DNA of 64,000 nt from Voacanga thouarsii (lineage: Eukaryota > Streptophyta > Magnoliopsida > Gentianales > Apocynaceae): assembly GCA_026120185.1 (NCBI GenBank), contig JANUWF010002208.1:1302001-1366000 (forward strand), read 5' to 3'. Of this stretch, positions 14,701 through 25,875 are shown one piece after another (the first letter of the stretch is position 1; every line of letters begins with the position of its first letter). Under the pieces are notes generated by a model, which did no database searches, had not been told where the DNA came from, and worked only from the letters and a program-made list of their open reading frames with translations. A program made the position numbers and the translations under genes.

Positions 14701-15381
14701 AAATTTTGCAATTTCTTAATATGCGTAGTTTTTATAATTAGGTTAATTATTTGTAAACAAAGAGAGTATCTTATTGAGTTGCGTGCAAAATCGAAGTTGA
14801 AATTTGAGTTGCACGCAAAAAGATGTTGAAGTTGATACTAAGAAAGTGATGAACAACTCCTTCTCTGGATAAATCCAAAACTTTCTCCGTTTAACTTTCA
14901 AACTTCCCACCCGGCCATGGCGACACTACCACCATCGAGAGACATTCTTTAGCTTCCTTCCTCTCTATAAAATCTGCACCATCACAGCCGATCAAATAGT
15001 TATCTTCACACAAGAACCAGCTCTGTTGTTCTCCAAAGTAGAAATTTTATCATTTGAGGGGCCATATCATTTTGCCCTCATCGGAAGTTTGCACAGGGAA
15101 GGCTGACACAAGGCACCATACATGAGCAGTTTAATACTTTCAAATTGAAAGGTGATGTTTCCATTGGACTTCTATATTTTTAGTTTATTTTGATAATACC
15201 CTGTATAGAAGATGATTTTATTCAATTATATGCCTTAAAAATCAAGTTTATCTTAGGCTTTCACTGAGATTTTTGAAGTGGACAATTGATTTTAGGGCAC
15301 CAAAAGACTCTTCAGTTGTTCCCCTATGGATTTCCTTAGAAAACTTGCCCTTCAGTTGCAACTACTGTAGATCATCCATTG

Positions 15382-15708
15382 TGTTGGGGTGGGCAACAAA
15401 AGTAACACACAAATATATAGAAAAGAGGAAAGAAAATAAACAAATAAAACACAACACGAAAATTTAACGTGGTTCGATTTCTCAATTAGACCTATATCCA
15501 CGACCCCGAAGAGAAACATTCCACTATATAATTTTTGGATGGACAAATTACAAACCCTCAAAAAATAACTCAATACCTAAAAATCTCCCAATTTACTAGG
15601 CTTAATGAGTTGGTGCTCTCTCCCCAAAACAACACTAACCTATTTATAGGAAAAGTTTTCCTTACCCTTCTTTAAATTATCCCATGTGGGATTGAGAAAA
15701 ACTCAACA
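15382..15708 (-). repeat. 3' LTR of the 2.07-kb copia element
   Basis: 327 bp with TG...CA ends; matches 17154-17452 closely but keeps about 28 bp (near 15645) that the other LTR has lost. Confidence 0.92.
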
Positions 15709-15879
15709 AATCCTCTATTTTCTCAATTTTCCAAATTACAACAAAATCTGAAAATCTAACTCTATTCCCAGTCCTTACAGTCGTCTACTCTGTTGCTTCT
15801 TCTGTTTTACTTCCTTCAAGTCGCTTCTTCAAGGAATGACCATCAAGATGACAGATGTTTTTACTCTTCTTTCTCCCTT

Positions 15880-16930
15880 GCATAACCAGATAATTCCCTT
15901 TGTATATTTTGCAAAACTTCCCAACTCCAACATACTTGTATCCTTTTGATGCCGTCACACCTAATGAAATAATGTTGACACTAAAATCAGGAACATACCT
16001 TACATCAGGAAGTATTTTGACTTCATCATTGTGGAGTTTAAGGCGGACTCATCCAACACCTTCAACCTACATCTTAGAGTTGTTTCCCACGTTAATGTGA
16101 CCAAAATTCCCCAATTGCAAATCATCGAACATGTCTTGGTCCTTACAAATATGCAAGTCTAATACAAAATTCATTATCCAATTTGAATGTTTCTCATCAA
16201 TAGTATTATCTGAACATCTCATCAATAATAGATCATTGCCTCTGACCATATTTGTAAAGGAATCACTTACTTTGGCCTTGCCCCTCATTTGTTCTCTTAG
16301 AGCTTTTAAATCCTCTTTCATTTTTGGGCAACGACTTTAGATGTGACCAATCTCCCCACGTAATAACACTCAAAGTTGCTATTATCACTTTGGTGGGATT
16401 TTACTCTTCCTTGATCACCTATTCTTTTGCTTCGACTCCTCCCTCTTCTCCAACTCTCTGTAGTTAGGACTCAACTATCTTCATAGTGATTTTATTTTAA
16501 TGATTTCGACACCTCATTCAGTTTTAGTATGCTTTTTCCTGCTAGCAGTGACTACACTAATTTCGTGTAAGATTTGAGTAGAGAAGCTAACAAGAGCCAT
16601 ACTTGCTCCTTATCTTCAATTTTCTCCCTTGAATTTTCAAATCAAGATACTAACTCATTAAATTTATTTATATGGTCACTAATGTTACCTTCTTTTTCTA
16701 TCTTCAGTGAATATAAATCCATCTTCAACATCAAACGATTAGTCAATGTCTTCGATGCATGATTTTTATCTAAAGTCTCCCACATCTTCTTAGGTGTTGT
16801 CTCCTTCAACACTGTAACTTTAATATGTCGAGTCAATGCTGACCGAATAGAACTGACTGCCCTTTTCTGAATAATACTCCAATATGAATCCTTCATACCT
16901 TCCGGTTTCTCATCTTCTAATGCAGAATCA
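15880..16930 (-). pseudogene. Copia gag, zinc knuckle and partial protease
   Basis: Gag packages the element RNA. Reading the minus strand from about 16896: MKDSYWSIIQKRAVSSIRSA, then WETLDKNHASKTLTNRLMLK and LKIEKEGNISDHINKFNELV, the UBN2-type copia gag. A CCHC knuckle remnant lies near 16330-16370. Next comes IMNFVLDLHICKDQDMFDDL, corresponding to the W.LDSG..HHIC..R..F protease block, with the catalytic DSG replaced (NFV), so the protease would be dead. The frame then fades into PDVRYVPDFSVN-like sequence before the LTR. Multiple stops occur. Confidence 0.75.
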
Positions 16931-17139
16931 AGACCCTACTGCACTAAATAATCTTAATTGTGCATTACCACAGAGTGAAGTCAATATTTCCATCAAACAA
17001 TGGAGGTAAAATCTCATTTTTCATATATGTGATATTTAAAGAATCCATAATAAAATATTTTACCTCCACGTAACACAAAAAAAATTACCTCTTACTTAGA
17101 TGAAGCACTTTATGCTCCTTTCTTCCAAACCAGAACCAA

Positions 17140-17151
17140 GCTCTAATACCA
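17140..17151 (-). other. Primer-binding site of the 2.07-kb copia element
   Basis: On the minus strand TGGTATTAGAGC lies two bases after the 5' LTR, one mismatch from the usual TGGTATCAGAGC complement of initiator tRNA-Met. Confidence 0.85.
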
Positions 17152-17153
17152 CT

Positions 17154-17452
17154 TGTTGGGATGGGTAACGGAAGTAACACACAAATATATAGAAAAGAGG
17201 AAAGAAAATAAACAAATAAAACACAACATGAAAATTTTACGTGTTCGATCTCTCAATTAGATCTACATCTACGACCCCGAAGGGAAATACTCCATTATGT
17301 AATTTTTGGACGGACAAAATTACAAACCCTCACAAAATAACTCAAGGCCCAAAAATCTCCCAATTTACTAGGTTCAATGAGTTGGTGCGATCTCCCCAAA
17401 ATAACACTAACCTATTTAAATTATCCCATGTGGGATTGAGAAAAACTCAACA
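17154..17452 (-). repeat. 5' LTR of the 2.07-kb copia element
   Basis: 299 bp, TG...CA ends, abutted by the CATTG target duplication. It is shorter than its partner by one internal deletion. Confidence 0.92.
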
Positions 17453-17878
17453 CATTGAACATCGACAAAGCAATGACAAATTTGTCCCGCTTGAGTGTTG
17501 CACGTATTTGTCTGGAAATGGATCTTTTCAACCCATTAACAAAAATAATATGGCTTGGAACGGAATCAGGTGCATCTTGTCTTCCAGTTTCATACGATGA
17601 TGTCCTTGATTTCTCCAAAAAATGTCACCGTATAAGGCACTACTAGAAGAATTATCAGTGGTCCCGAGTTTTTTACTGTAAGGATGAGCCAAAGGCAGCG
17701 TCGGTGAGGCCTTTTCGAGAGGCAGATGGAAAGAAACCTCCTAGGAAACCTACTGCAAGGTGGACTCTAAAGAAGTGTGTTGTGACAGAACCTTCTGGGA
17801 TCACCATTGGTGGCCTTGCGATAGAGGGTCAGAAGCCAGTTTCTGGACATTCATGCTTAAGTGCAAATTGAAACGATT

Positions 17879-18088
17879 TGTACTAGAAGGCTTTCGTTAT
17901 ATTTTTTGTATATATAACAGTGAGTACATGCTAATATATATATAGAGGTACAAGAGCTGAAGATAACTAGAGATAGCTATACACCAGCTAACCTAATAGT
18001 TATCTAATTAGTAATCTTAGCAACATGATAAGGACAAGCAATCAGAAATCTAGTTTGGTTAAACACGTTGGTTAAGCACTATCTAACA
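17879..18088 (-). repeat. 3' LTR of the 4.5-kb copia element
   Basis: 210 bp, TGTACTAGAAGG ... ACTATCTAACA. It contains a 13-bp insertion near 18066-18078 that is absent from the other LTR. Confidence 0.93.
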
Positions 18089-18100
18089 CCCCCTGCAAGT
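18089..18100 (-). other. Polypurine tract
   Basis: On the minus strand ACTTGCAGGGGG lies directly before the 3' LTR start TGTTAGATAG, as expected of the plus-strand primer of reverse transcription. Confidence 0.8.
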
Positions 18101-18110
18101 CCTTGGTCGA

Positions 18111-21100
18111 CTAAAGAGGTAAACGATCGTGAAGAAGAGTAAATCGATTTAAGGACAAGGGCTTGGTGAAAATATCAGCTAACTGGGTAGCAGTGGAGAG
18201 GAATTTAACAACAAGTGTGCCGTTAGCCACCTGCTCCCGAACAAAGTTATAATCAAGTTCTATGTGTTTTGTCCGAGCATGAAACACTAGATTGGAGGAC
18301 AAATAAATGGCACCGATATTGTCACACCACAATGTACTAGTAGCAAGGGGGAAACCAAGTTCGTGCAGTAAGGACTTGAGCCACAAAAATTCAGAAGTTG
18401 CATTCACAATAGCTTTATATTCACTTTCAGTTGACGATCGAGCGATGGTGGGTTGCTTCTTGGCAAGCCAGGGGATAAGGCATGAGCCCAAGAAAATACC
18501 AAATCCACTAGTAGAACGACGATCATCGGAGTTGCCTCCCAATCACTATCAGCATAACACTGCACATCTAGAGAAAAGGTAGGAGAAAACAACAACCCCA
18601 AAGCTTATTGCCCTTTAAATAGCGAAGAAGACGCTTTAATGCCTTCTAATAGTGATCAGTGGGAGTATGCATAAATTGACACAGTTTATTCACACTGAAA
18701 GCAATATCCGGGCGTGTAAGGGTGATATATTGCAGGGCGCCAAGTAATTGCCGATATTGAACATCATAAGGACTTGGATCACCAGAATATTTAGAAAGAG
18801 TAGGAGAGACTACCATAGAGGTTAGGCAACAGTTAGAATCAGCCATCCCAGCTCTGTCCAACACATCTCGAATATACTTTGTTTGGGATAAGAGAAGACC
18901 TACAGGTGACCGAGATATCTGAATCCCAAGAAAATAGTGCAAGTCACCAAGGTCTTTGACTAGGAACTCCTTTTGCAAAGTAGAAATGAGTTGAGAAATT
19001 AAAATAGATGAAGATCCAGTAATAAGGATATCATCGACATAGACAAGAATGTAGATAAGGTGATGATTATGCCGATAGATAAATAGAGAGTTGTCAGCTT
19101 TAGAAGAAATGAAGTTTTGGTGATGCAAAAAATTCCTAAGGTGTGAAAACCAGGCTCGCAGAGCCTGTTTTAAACCATATAAGGATCGATTCAATTTGCA
19201 CACAAAATCAGGGCGAGTTTGATCCACATACCCTATTGGTTGTGCTATGTAGATAGTTTCTTGCAAGTGACCATGAAGAAACGCATTAGACACATCGAGC
19301 TACTTGATTTGCCAATGATGCATATTAGCAAGGGCAAGAACAGTGCGAATGGTGGTTGCCTTCTCAACAGGACTAAATGTTTCTATGTAGTCCACCCCTT
19401 CCTGCTGCATAAAACCTTTGGCCACCAATCGCACCTTATATCTATCAATACTGCCATCTGCTTTTCGTTTGATCCTATAAACCCATTTATTCAAAATCAC
19501 ATTAGCATCCAAAGGCCTGGGAACCAAGGTCTAAGTGTTATTAGACAGTAAAGCATTAATCTCCTCTGATATAGCGTGTTGCTATTCAGTTAATTTACTA
19601 GCTTGAAGAAAAGTGTGGGCTTCTTGTGCCAGAAAATGCTGGTCCGGTTTGTTAACAAGAGACAGATGAGTGGCATGTTTAGCCATAGTACTAGGTCTTA
19701 AAGTCATTTGATGGGTTCTGGTGGGAGAGAGATTAGGGGGCGGGGAAGTGGGAAAGTATTTAGTCAAGTCTACAATAAGGTGTGAATCAGCAGGAAGGTT
19801 GGGCGAGGAGGTAGATGAGGGAGGAATAGAAGAAGAGAAAAGGGAAGGAGGAGAGGGCAGAGAAGAATAGGGAGTTGGACTCTGGGACACACCTGCAGGC
19901 AAAGAAAAGGAATACGGGACATGCATTGTGAGCCAAGGTAAAGCCGGTGGCTGTGTTTCAGTAGAAGGAGGACAAAAGGAACGTGATTTGAAAGGAAAAA
20001 GAGTTTCATTGAAACACAAATGCCGTACCACATAAACTCGTTCAAGATCAATATCTAAACAATAATGACCATAATGATTTGGAGACCTTCCTAAATAAAC
20101 ACATTCTTTACTCCGAAAAGAAAATTTATGCACATTATAGGGTCTTAAATATGGGTAAACAGCACAACCAAAGACTTTAGCATCCAAATAATTTGGTTTC
20201 TTGTGAAACAAAAGTTCATAAGGCACACGGTTGTGAATGCTGGTGCTGGGTAGATGGTTAATAGTATTCACTGCATGAGTGAAAGTATAAGACCAAAATT
20301 TAAAAGGAACGAAGGCATGAGCTAGAAGAGTTAAACCGGTGTCAACGATGTGCTGGATTTTGCGTTCAGAGAGGCCATTTTGTTCATGTGTATAAGGGCA
20401 TGTAATGCGGTGAAGGATGCTGTGCTGTTTAAAATAAGTATTTAATTTTTTATACTCTCCACCCTAATCTAAATGAAAAGCTTTTATAGGAGTATTGAAC
20501 TGTAACTTAACATAAGATTCAAAGTTTTTAAAAATGGAGAAGATATCACTTTTAGCACGTAAGGGAAAGAACCATGTAAAACGAGTAAAATCATCAACAA
20601 ATAAAACAAAGTACCGAAAACCTAAATTACTAATCACAAGGGACGGACCCCAGACATCCGAATGAATAATATCAAATGTATTACAACTAGTGTGCTCAAC
20701 GGACGCAAAAGGCAACTTGGCCATTTTCCCTAAGCGATAAGACGCAAAATGGAAAAGAGTAGATTTATTTGAAATAGGTAATTGATTATCCCGGATGATT
20801 TTAGAAACAGTGGGAACTCAAGGATGCCCCAGTCGGGCATGCCAGTAAGCAAAAGAAACACGATCAGCTAACAATGTGTGGGGCTTGGGTGGAGAGAGCT
20901 TATAGAGTCCCGCATTACTCGTGCCATGCAAGAGGATTTCCTTGCTCTGGAGGTCCTTAACCACAAAACACGAGGGATAGAATTCAAAAAAATAGTAGTT
21001 ATCTTTAGTGAATTATTGAACAGATAACAAAGATTTTGAAAGAGTAGGCACATGAAGAACATCCTTTAATATCAAGTTAGTAGTCTTAACGGTAGGGCAG

Positions 21101-22241
21101 AAGGCCATACCAGTGTGAGAAATTGGCATTGTCTATCCATTACCAATCGTGACCTGTTCATTGCCTTTATATGATTGTGGATCTGCTATGGTTTGAAGAC
21201 GGGGTGTCATGTGATGGGTGGTGCCAGTGTCAGGAAACCAAGCCGGATAGGATGGAGGTGAGATTTGAGATTGAGGCAGCACAGGTGAAGGAGATGTGGA
21301 AAATGAATAGGGGACAAGCTGACTAGAAAAGGGTGTTTGCCATGTGACATTAGCCTGTGGAGAGCGAAAATTCTGCCGTGGAGTGTATCTTCTGTGACAG
21401 ACTGCTATTGTGTGATTAGAATAACCACATATTTGATACTTGCGCTTATTATAGTGGTTTCTGGGATTGGAGTGTTGGACACCCTGAAAGTTAGGCCGTG
21501 AGAATGGCATTGATGATGGATGAACAACAAGATTAGCCAAAGGAGGAATTTGATGGCTGTGTAACAAGATTTCATGAGAAAGAAGCTGACTATATAACTC
21601 AGGGAAGGTAACAGGCTTAGGACGAAGATTTAAGGCAGAAACAATGGAGTGGAATTCAATACCAATATTGCGATAAATGATCGCATTGAATTCAACAGGT
21701 GAGATTGTTCTGCCAGCAGCAGCCAATTCATCAGTAAGAGACTTAGCTTTTTGAAGAAACTGAGCAAGCGACATATCGTTTTTCTTCAATTCCTGAAGTT
21801 CTACATATAACTAAAGTTGTCTATTTTGAGAAACACAACTGAAAGCACCTTCTAGTCTTTCCACGCAGCAAAAGATGTGCAGTAGCCAATAATGTATGAA
21901 TAAACCTCTTCAGATAGAGAGGACAAGATTGAAGACAAAAGCAATTGATCTTGTTTAAACCAATGGGTATAAGAAGAATTGGTAGTAGTCTCATTCGAAT
22001 TTGTGGCCGAAGGTATTATCTGTGAAGGAGCAGATGAGCCATCAACCAAATAAGTCATATTGTGATAATTGAGAAAAGGAAGAAATTGAGTCTTCCATGC
22101 AAGATAATTGCGAGATGAGAGTTTAACAGCAAAGCTATGATGAGTAGTAGGAACGGAGACAGGGGTGGTTGAGGTAGTAGAACCGAGAACAATTTGGTCA
22201 CTCATGCTTGGCTCTGATACCATGTACTGGAAGGCTTGCAT
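18111..22241 (-). pseudogene. Copia gag-pol polyprotein, broken by stops and shifts
   Basis: Blocks in order on the minus strand are as follows. Gag: SSRNYLAWKTQFLPFLNYH (22241-21852) and SLAQFLQKAKSLTDELAAAG (21789 on). Zinc knuckle near 21400: ICGYSNHTIAVCHRR, with its first cysteine replaced by tyrosine. Protease: WFPDTGTTHHMT, DTG in place of the usual DSG. Integrase: IHSDVWGPSLV and YFVLFVDDFTRFTWFFPL (20724-20464), then GCAVYPYLRPYN (20271-19582). RT: KWVYRIKRKADGSIDRYK and VARGF-like GFMQQEGVDYIETFSPV (19527-19300), then LVYVDDILITG and LGDLHYFLGIQ (19293-18646). RNase H: WLAKKQPTIARSSTESEYKA and HARTKHIELDYNFVREQ (18542-18111). The YVDD catalytic motif is intact. Single stops or shifts separate these blocks, so no functional polyprotein is made. 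Confidence 0.92.
22211..22222 (-). other. Primer-binding site of the 4.5-kb copia element
   Basis: TGGTATCAGAGC on the minus strand directly abuts the 5' LTR end; it is the perfect complement of the initiator tRNA-Met 3' end used by most plant copia elements. Confidence 0.95.
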
Positions 22242-22419
22242 TATATTTTCTGTATATCTGACAGTGAGTACATGCTAATATATATATAGAGGTACAAGAG
22301 TTGAAGATAACTAGAGATAGCTATACACCAACTAACCTAATAGTTATCTAATCAGTAATCTTAGCAGCATGATAAGGACAAGCAATCAGAAATCTGGTTT
22401 GGTTAAACACTATCTAACA
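22223..22419 (-). repeat. 5' LTR of the 4.5-kb copia element
   Basis: 197 bp, TGTACTGGAAGG ... ACTATCTAACA, paired with 17879-18088. Confidence 0.93.
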
Positions 22420-23230
22420 CAAATAACGACACCCCTAAGAGACTGCAATGTATTGCAGCCCCAGAGACCTTCCATGGAGCAGATGCAAAACATCAACCTA
22501 TTGCTCTTCAATGAGGATTTCCAAAATGCATTCCTCAACATAGGCTGGCCAATTTTAACAGCCAATTAACTTAGATGGTGCAGATGGTGTTAGTAAATAT
22601 ACTGGGGTGACTACAGGAGGGTAACAGATGTCTAGGGTTTCTTCAATATGCAGGAAGGAAGTAGTACCCTCTGCATCTCAAGATGATCAAAGCCCAAGGC
22701 TTCATTGTCCTTTAGCCTCAGATACCATAATCCGTCCTCATCAGGCAAATGTGCCCGTTCTTGATGCTATGATATGGGTCTTGCGTTCTGTTAATGAAGG
22801 TGAGGTGGTTAGACCACATTCTTCTCACTGCAAAAGCACCTTCCAGACTCAAGATTGTTCAGAATTTGCAAGGTTATGCCAAGAACAACCAGCAAATTTT
22901 TATACTACTGTTGGAGGGAATGTTCCTATATCTCCAATTTATGGGCCTTACGATGTCTCTGCTCAAAGGCTTTCAAATCAAGACTTAGGTGCCTCCAAGC
23001 CAATTGCTATCAGAGGAAAGCAATTATGCCTTATAGGTTGAATCTCTTAGTGCTTCTGATTTGCTACAAGCTAGAGTTTGTCCTACGTATACACAAATCC
23101 ACCAAGGTCAGCTGCTTGCCACGTAGCCCAGTGTTTTCTAAGGATTGTGTGTCTGACTCTTCCCCAAACTGTGAAGGCCAGAGTTTGAAACATATCTACA
23201 GTGTCACATGGCATGTCTTGCAAATATGAA
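22420..23230 (+). pseudogene. Unrecognised coding-like tail, perhaps of the split DUF4283 frame
   Basis: This flank of the copia element has less biased composition than its surroundings and an open frame at 22628-23041 (137 codons) reading, for example, PHQANVPVLDAMIWVLRSVN and TVGGNVPISPIYGPYDVSAQ. No domain is recognised. By position it may continue the DUF4283/zinc-knuckle frame that stops at 17878, whose C-terminal tails are variable and poorly conserved. It has stops on both sides. Function unknown. Confidence 0.3.
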
Positions 23231-23946
23231 AGGGCATAAACGAAAGTCAACTAAGGCTTGAACGATACCACTGTCTGAGTTATATGTTGATTAATTAGAA
23301 GACATGGCTGATGACCGTAATGATGAGGATTTCCCGCCCGAAAGATCAAGAAAGAAAGAAAGGTAAAGGTATACAATTGGCCAAACATCATGATCTGAAT
23401 ACATGACAATCTGCCCAACGTTTTTGTATGTTACTTCAAATTCGGATTAGCCCTTTGCTGTACTTTTCTTGAACTATAATAGCATCCCTACCTTTTGGTG
23501 GTTTTGATTATGAAAAAATAAATAAATAAAGAGTTAAGTGTTTATTTTGGTCTGCCGTGAGAAAACTTGGGCATGGGGATGCTTTAGCTTTGTTCTTGAA
23601 GCCAGATGTTGATGTAATTCGCAAAGCTTTTCCCTGGTAAAATAAAAGGAGAAAAAAAATAATAGTTTCTTTTGGTATCTTACTACTCTTTATTGTCATC
23701 CAATTCATCAGTTACGTAGAATCATGGAAATTGCTTGAAAAATTGAGGGCATCTTAGATTTTGAGGGGAACATTTTAAGAAAGTTTATTTCTGTTACACA
23801 TCATTTTTTTTTTTTTTTACTGTTTTGTATGAAGAGTAAGAAAAGGGGAGAATAGAGAGAATTATTAAGTTACTTTACCTTTTTATATATAATTTTATCT
23901 CTTATTTAATTTTTAAAATAAAATGCAAGGCTAAATGCATCGTTAA
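23231..23946. other. Spacer
   Basis: AT-rich, with a short poly-T run near 23807-23818. Nothing recognisable. Confidence 0.4.
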
Positions 23947-23953
23947 CACTACA

Positions 23954-23956
<3 letters not shown>

Positions 23957-24052
<96 letters not shown>
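23957..24052. repeat. (CAA)n then (TAG)n compound microsatellite
   Basis: About 13 CAA units directly followed by about 19 TAG units, starting 10 bp inside the CACTA-like left terminus; the CAA tract has probably replaced the original terminal repeat. Confidence 0.95.
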
Positions 24053-24069
24053 GTAAAGCATTAGCGACA

Positions 24070-24711
24070 AAACTTTAGTTAGGAAAAATGTGGTCATAAT
24101 ACCTTTTTTTTTAGCAATTTTAATAAATTTAATGGTTACATCGTTAATTTGGTACATCTATAGTTATAAATACATTAGGTTTTGGACATTTTTATAGAGA
24201 TTATGCTAAATTATATAAAAAAATATATTCAATTACTTTCAAATTTTATTATAATAACTCTTTTGGTAATTTTAATAAATTTAACAGTTAGATCATTAAA
24301 TTGATATGACTATTTTTGTAAATGTCTTTGGTTTTAGCAAATTTTTATACAGATTATGCTAGATTATATGATACGATATATCTGATTAATTTCAAATTTG
24401 GTCAGAATATTTTTCTCAGCAATTTTAATAAATCTAACGGTTGGATCATTGACTTGATACACCTATCCTTGCAAATGTCATAGGTTTTAGGTATTTTTAT
24501 AGAGATTCTGATAGATTATATAAAAAAATATATCCGGTTACCTCCAGATTTTGTCATAACACTTTTTTAGTAATCTTAACAAGTCTAATAGTTGGAGTGT
24601 TAATTTGATATGCCTATATTTGTATATGCGTTAGGTTTTGGGCTTTTTTTATAGAAATTATACTAGATTAATGGCAAAATATATCCAATTACTATTAAAT
24701 TTGGTCATAAT

Positions 24712-24742
<31 letters not shown>

Positions 24743-25540
24743 TAACAAATCTAATGGTTAGATTGTTAATTTGATATGCCTATCTTTGTAAATGCATTAG
24801 GCTTTGAACATTTTTTATATAGATTATACTAAATTATGAGGTAAAATATATCCGATTACGTTCAAATTTTTTAATAATACTTTTTAAAGAATTTTAACAA
24901 ATATATGAGATAGATTATTAATTCGATACGTCTATCTTTATAAATGTGTTAGGTTTTGAACATTTTTTTTTCGAGATTTTACTATATTATATGGCAAAAT
25001 ATATCCAATTACCATTAAATTTGCTCATAATAACTTTTTTAGGGATTTTAACAAATATAACAGTTGGATCGCTAATTTAATATGCCCATCTTTGTAAATG
25101 TTTAAATTTTGGGCATTTTTATAGAGGTTATGTGGCAAAATATATCTAATTACTTTCAAATTTTGTCATAATATTTTGTTAGTAATTTTAACAAATCTAA
25201 CAGTTAGATCGTTACTTTAATATGAATATCTTTATAAATGCAGTAGGCCTTAAGCATTTTTATTGAGATTGTGCTAGATTTTGTAGCAAAATATATCGAT
25301 TACCTTCAAATTTAGTTATAATACTTTTTTCAAAAATTTTAACAAATTTAATAGTTGAATCATTAATTTGATATGCTAATTTTTTAAAATGCATTAGGTT
25401 AAGTGCAAATTTATAAAGATTATGCTACATTATATGAAAAAATATATCTGAATACCTTCAAATTTTGTCATAATATTTTTTAAAATAATTTTATCAAATC
25501 TAATAGTTGGATCATTAATTTGATATGCTATCTCTGTGTG
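24070..25540. repeat. ~152-bp tandem array, about 10 diverged units
   Basis: The phrase GTTAATTTGATATG and variants recur near 24142, 24294, 24447, 24598, 24764, 24916, 25070, 25210, 25361 and 25513, a period of about 152 bp with two irregular steps. Each unit also carries a TTTTTATAGAGATTATGCTAG-like block (variants) and a TTTTAACAAATCTAA-like block. Units differ at many positions, so the array is old. A TA run at 24715-24742 explains one long step. Confidence 0.85.
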
Positions 25541-25548
25541 CGTACGAA

Positions 25549-25875
25549 GACACACACACACACACACACACACATGATATTTATATGTACAAGGGTATAT
25601 CTATATATGTATTTGATGTGTGCATATGTGTGTGTATATATATGCATAGGAATGTATACACTATTTATATCGGTAATATTTATATGGATGTGTATATATG
25701 TATATTTATATGTACATCTACATATATGTATTTGGTATGTATATGGTGTGTGTGTGTGTGTGTGTGTATGTACAAACATACATATATGCTTATATAAACA
25801 CAAATATATCTACATATATATGCATAAACAAAAATACTACCTACATTCATATATATATATATAAACATATATGAG
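25549..25875. repeat. CA/TG and TA simple-repeat region
   Basis: A CA run (25549-25574), a TG run (25747-25768) and many TATA/TGTA words. Apparent reading frames here are products of the repeat on both strands. Confidence 0.85.

Larger units (their letters stand above)
3217..15190 (+). repeat. Segmental duplication, copy 1
   Basis: This block is collinear with 32104-64000 on the same strand. Shared landmarks in order are: a gypsy-type LTR (3220/32107), the sequence after it (8602/39641), an AGL80-like MADS frame (9819/41103), a DUF4283 fragment (11900/48860), a short frame (14387/51322), and a DUF4283 frame starting ATGGCGACACTACCACC (14917/63707). The main copy-1-specific insertions are the 4.18-kb LTR element and a longer AAT microsatellite. 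The starts of the two copies are about 28.9 kb apart. Whether this is a tandem duplication or a dispersed one brought together cannot be decided because both copies run into other elements or the window edge. Confidence 0.9.
15382..17452 (-). mobile_element. Internally deleted Ty1/copia element (2.07 kb)
   Basis: Two LTRs (15382-15708 and 17154-17452) both start TGTTGGG and end AACTCAACA. Perfect 5-bp duplications CATTG lie at 15377-15381 and 17453-17457. On the minus strand a Met-type primer site TGGTATTAGAGC follows the 5' LTR and a purine tract lies before the 3' LTR. The interior codes for gag, a zinc knuckle and the start of protease only; integrase, reverse transcriptase and RNase H are missing. 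It is a non-autonomous deletion derivative nested in the DUF4283 frame. Confidence 0.92.
14917..17878 (+). pseudogene. DUF4283/zinc-knuckle (L1 ORF1-like) frame, split by a copia insertion
   Basis: The frame starts ATGGCGACACTACCACC at 14917. Decayed blocks follow in order: VVLQSRNFI..., FNTFKLKGDVSIGLL (DUF4283 strand pair), LKWTIDFRAPKDSSVVPLWI (15275-15340), and, beyond the nested element, LSRLSVARICLEMDLFNPLT then PVSYDDVLDFSKKCHRIRHY (17470-17645). This matches the SVARVCVE.DL / Y..LP.YC..C...GH zinc-knuckle that ends DUF4283 proteins; the first knuckle cysteine is lost. A lysine- and proline-rich tail (GKKPPRKPTARWTLKK) follows up to the second copia element. Several stops and shifts make this a pseudogene. 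The equivalent start in copy 2 is at 63707. Confidence 0.65.
17879..22419 (-). mobile_element. Ty1/copia retrotransposon, nearly full length, decayed
   Basis: 4541 bp with two LTRs (17879-18088, 22223-22419), a primer site at 22211-22222, a polypurine tract at 18089-18094 and a gag-pol region in copia order (gag, protease, integrase, RT, RNase H) on the minus strand. My hand alignment of the LTRs finds about 11 substitutions over about 197 positions plus a 13-bp insertion in the left LTR, so it is not recent. The flanks (CGATT left, CAAAT right) do not form a clean 5-bp duplication, which suggests mutation or recombination between elements. Confidence 0.93.

Noticed and set aside
19582..20271. 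Proline/serine-rich frame as an independent gene
   Set aside because: It is the linker between integrase and RT of the copia polyprotein, flanked by both domains on the same strand.
23906..24157. Polyleucine frame on the minus strand
   Set aside because: Product of the CAA/TAG microsatellite.
25520..25868. Four overlapping Tyr/Ile/His-rich frames on both strands
   Set aside because: Product of CA/TG and TA simple repeats; openness on both strands at once points to composition, not coding.
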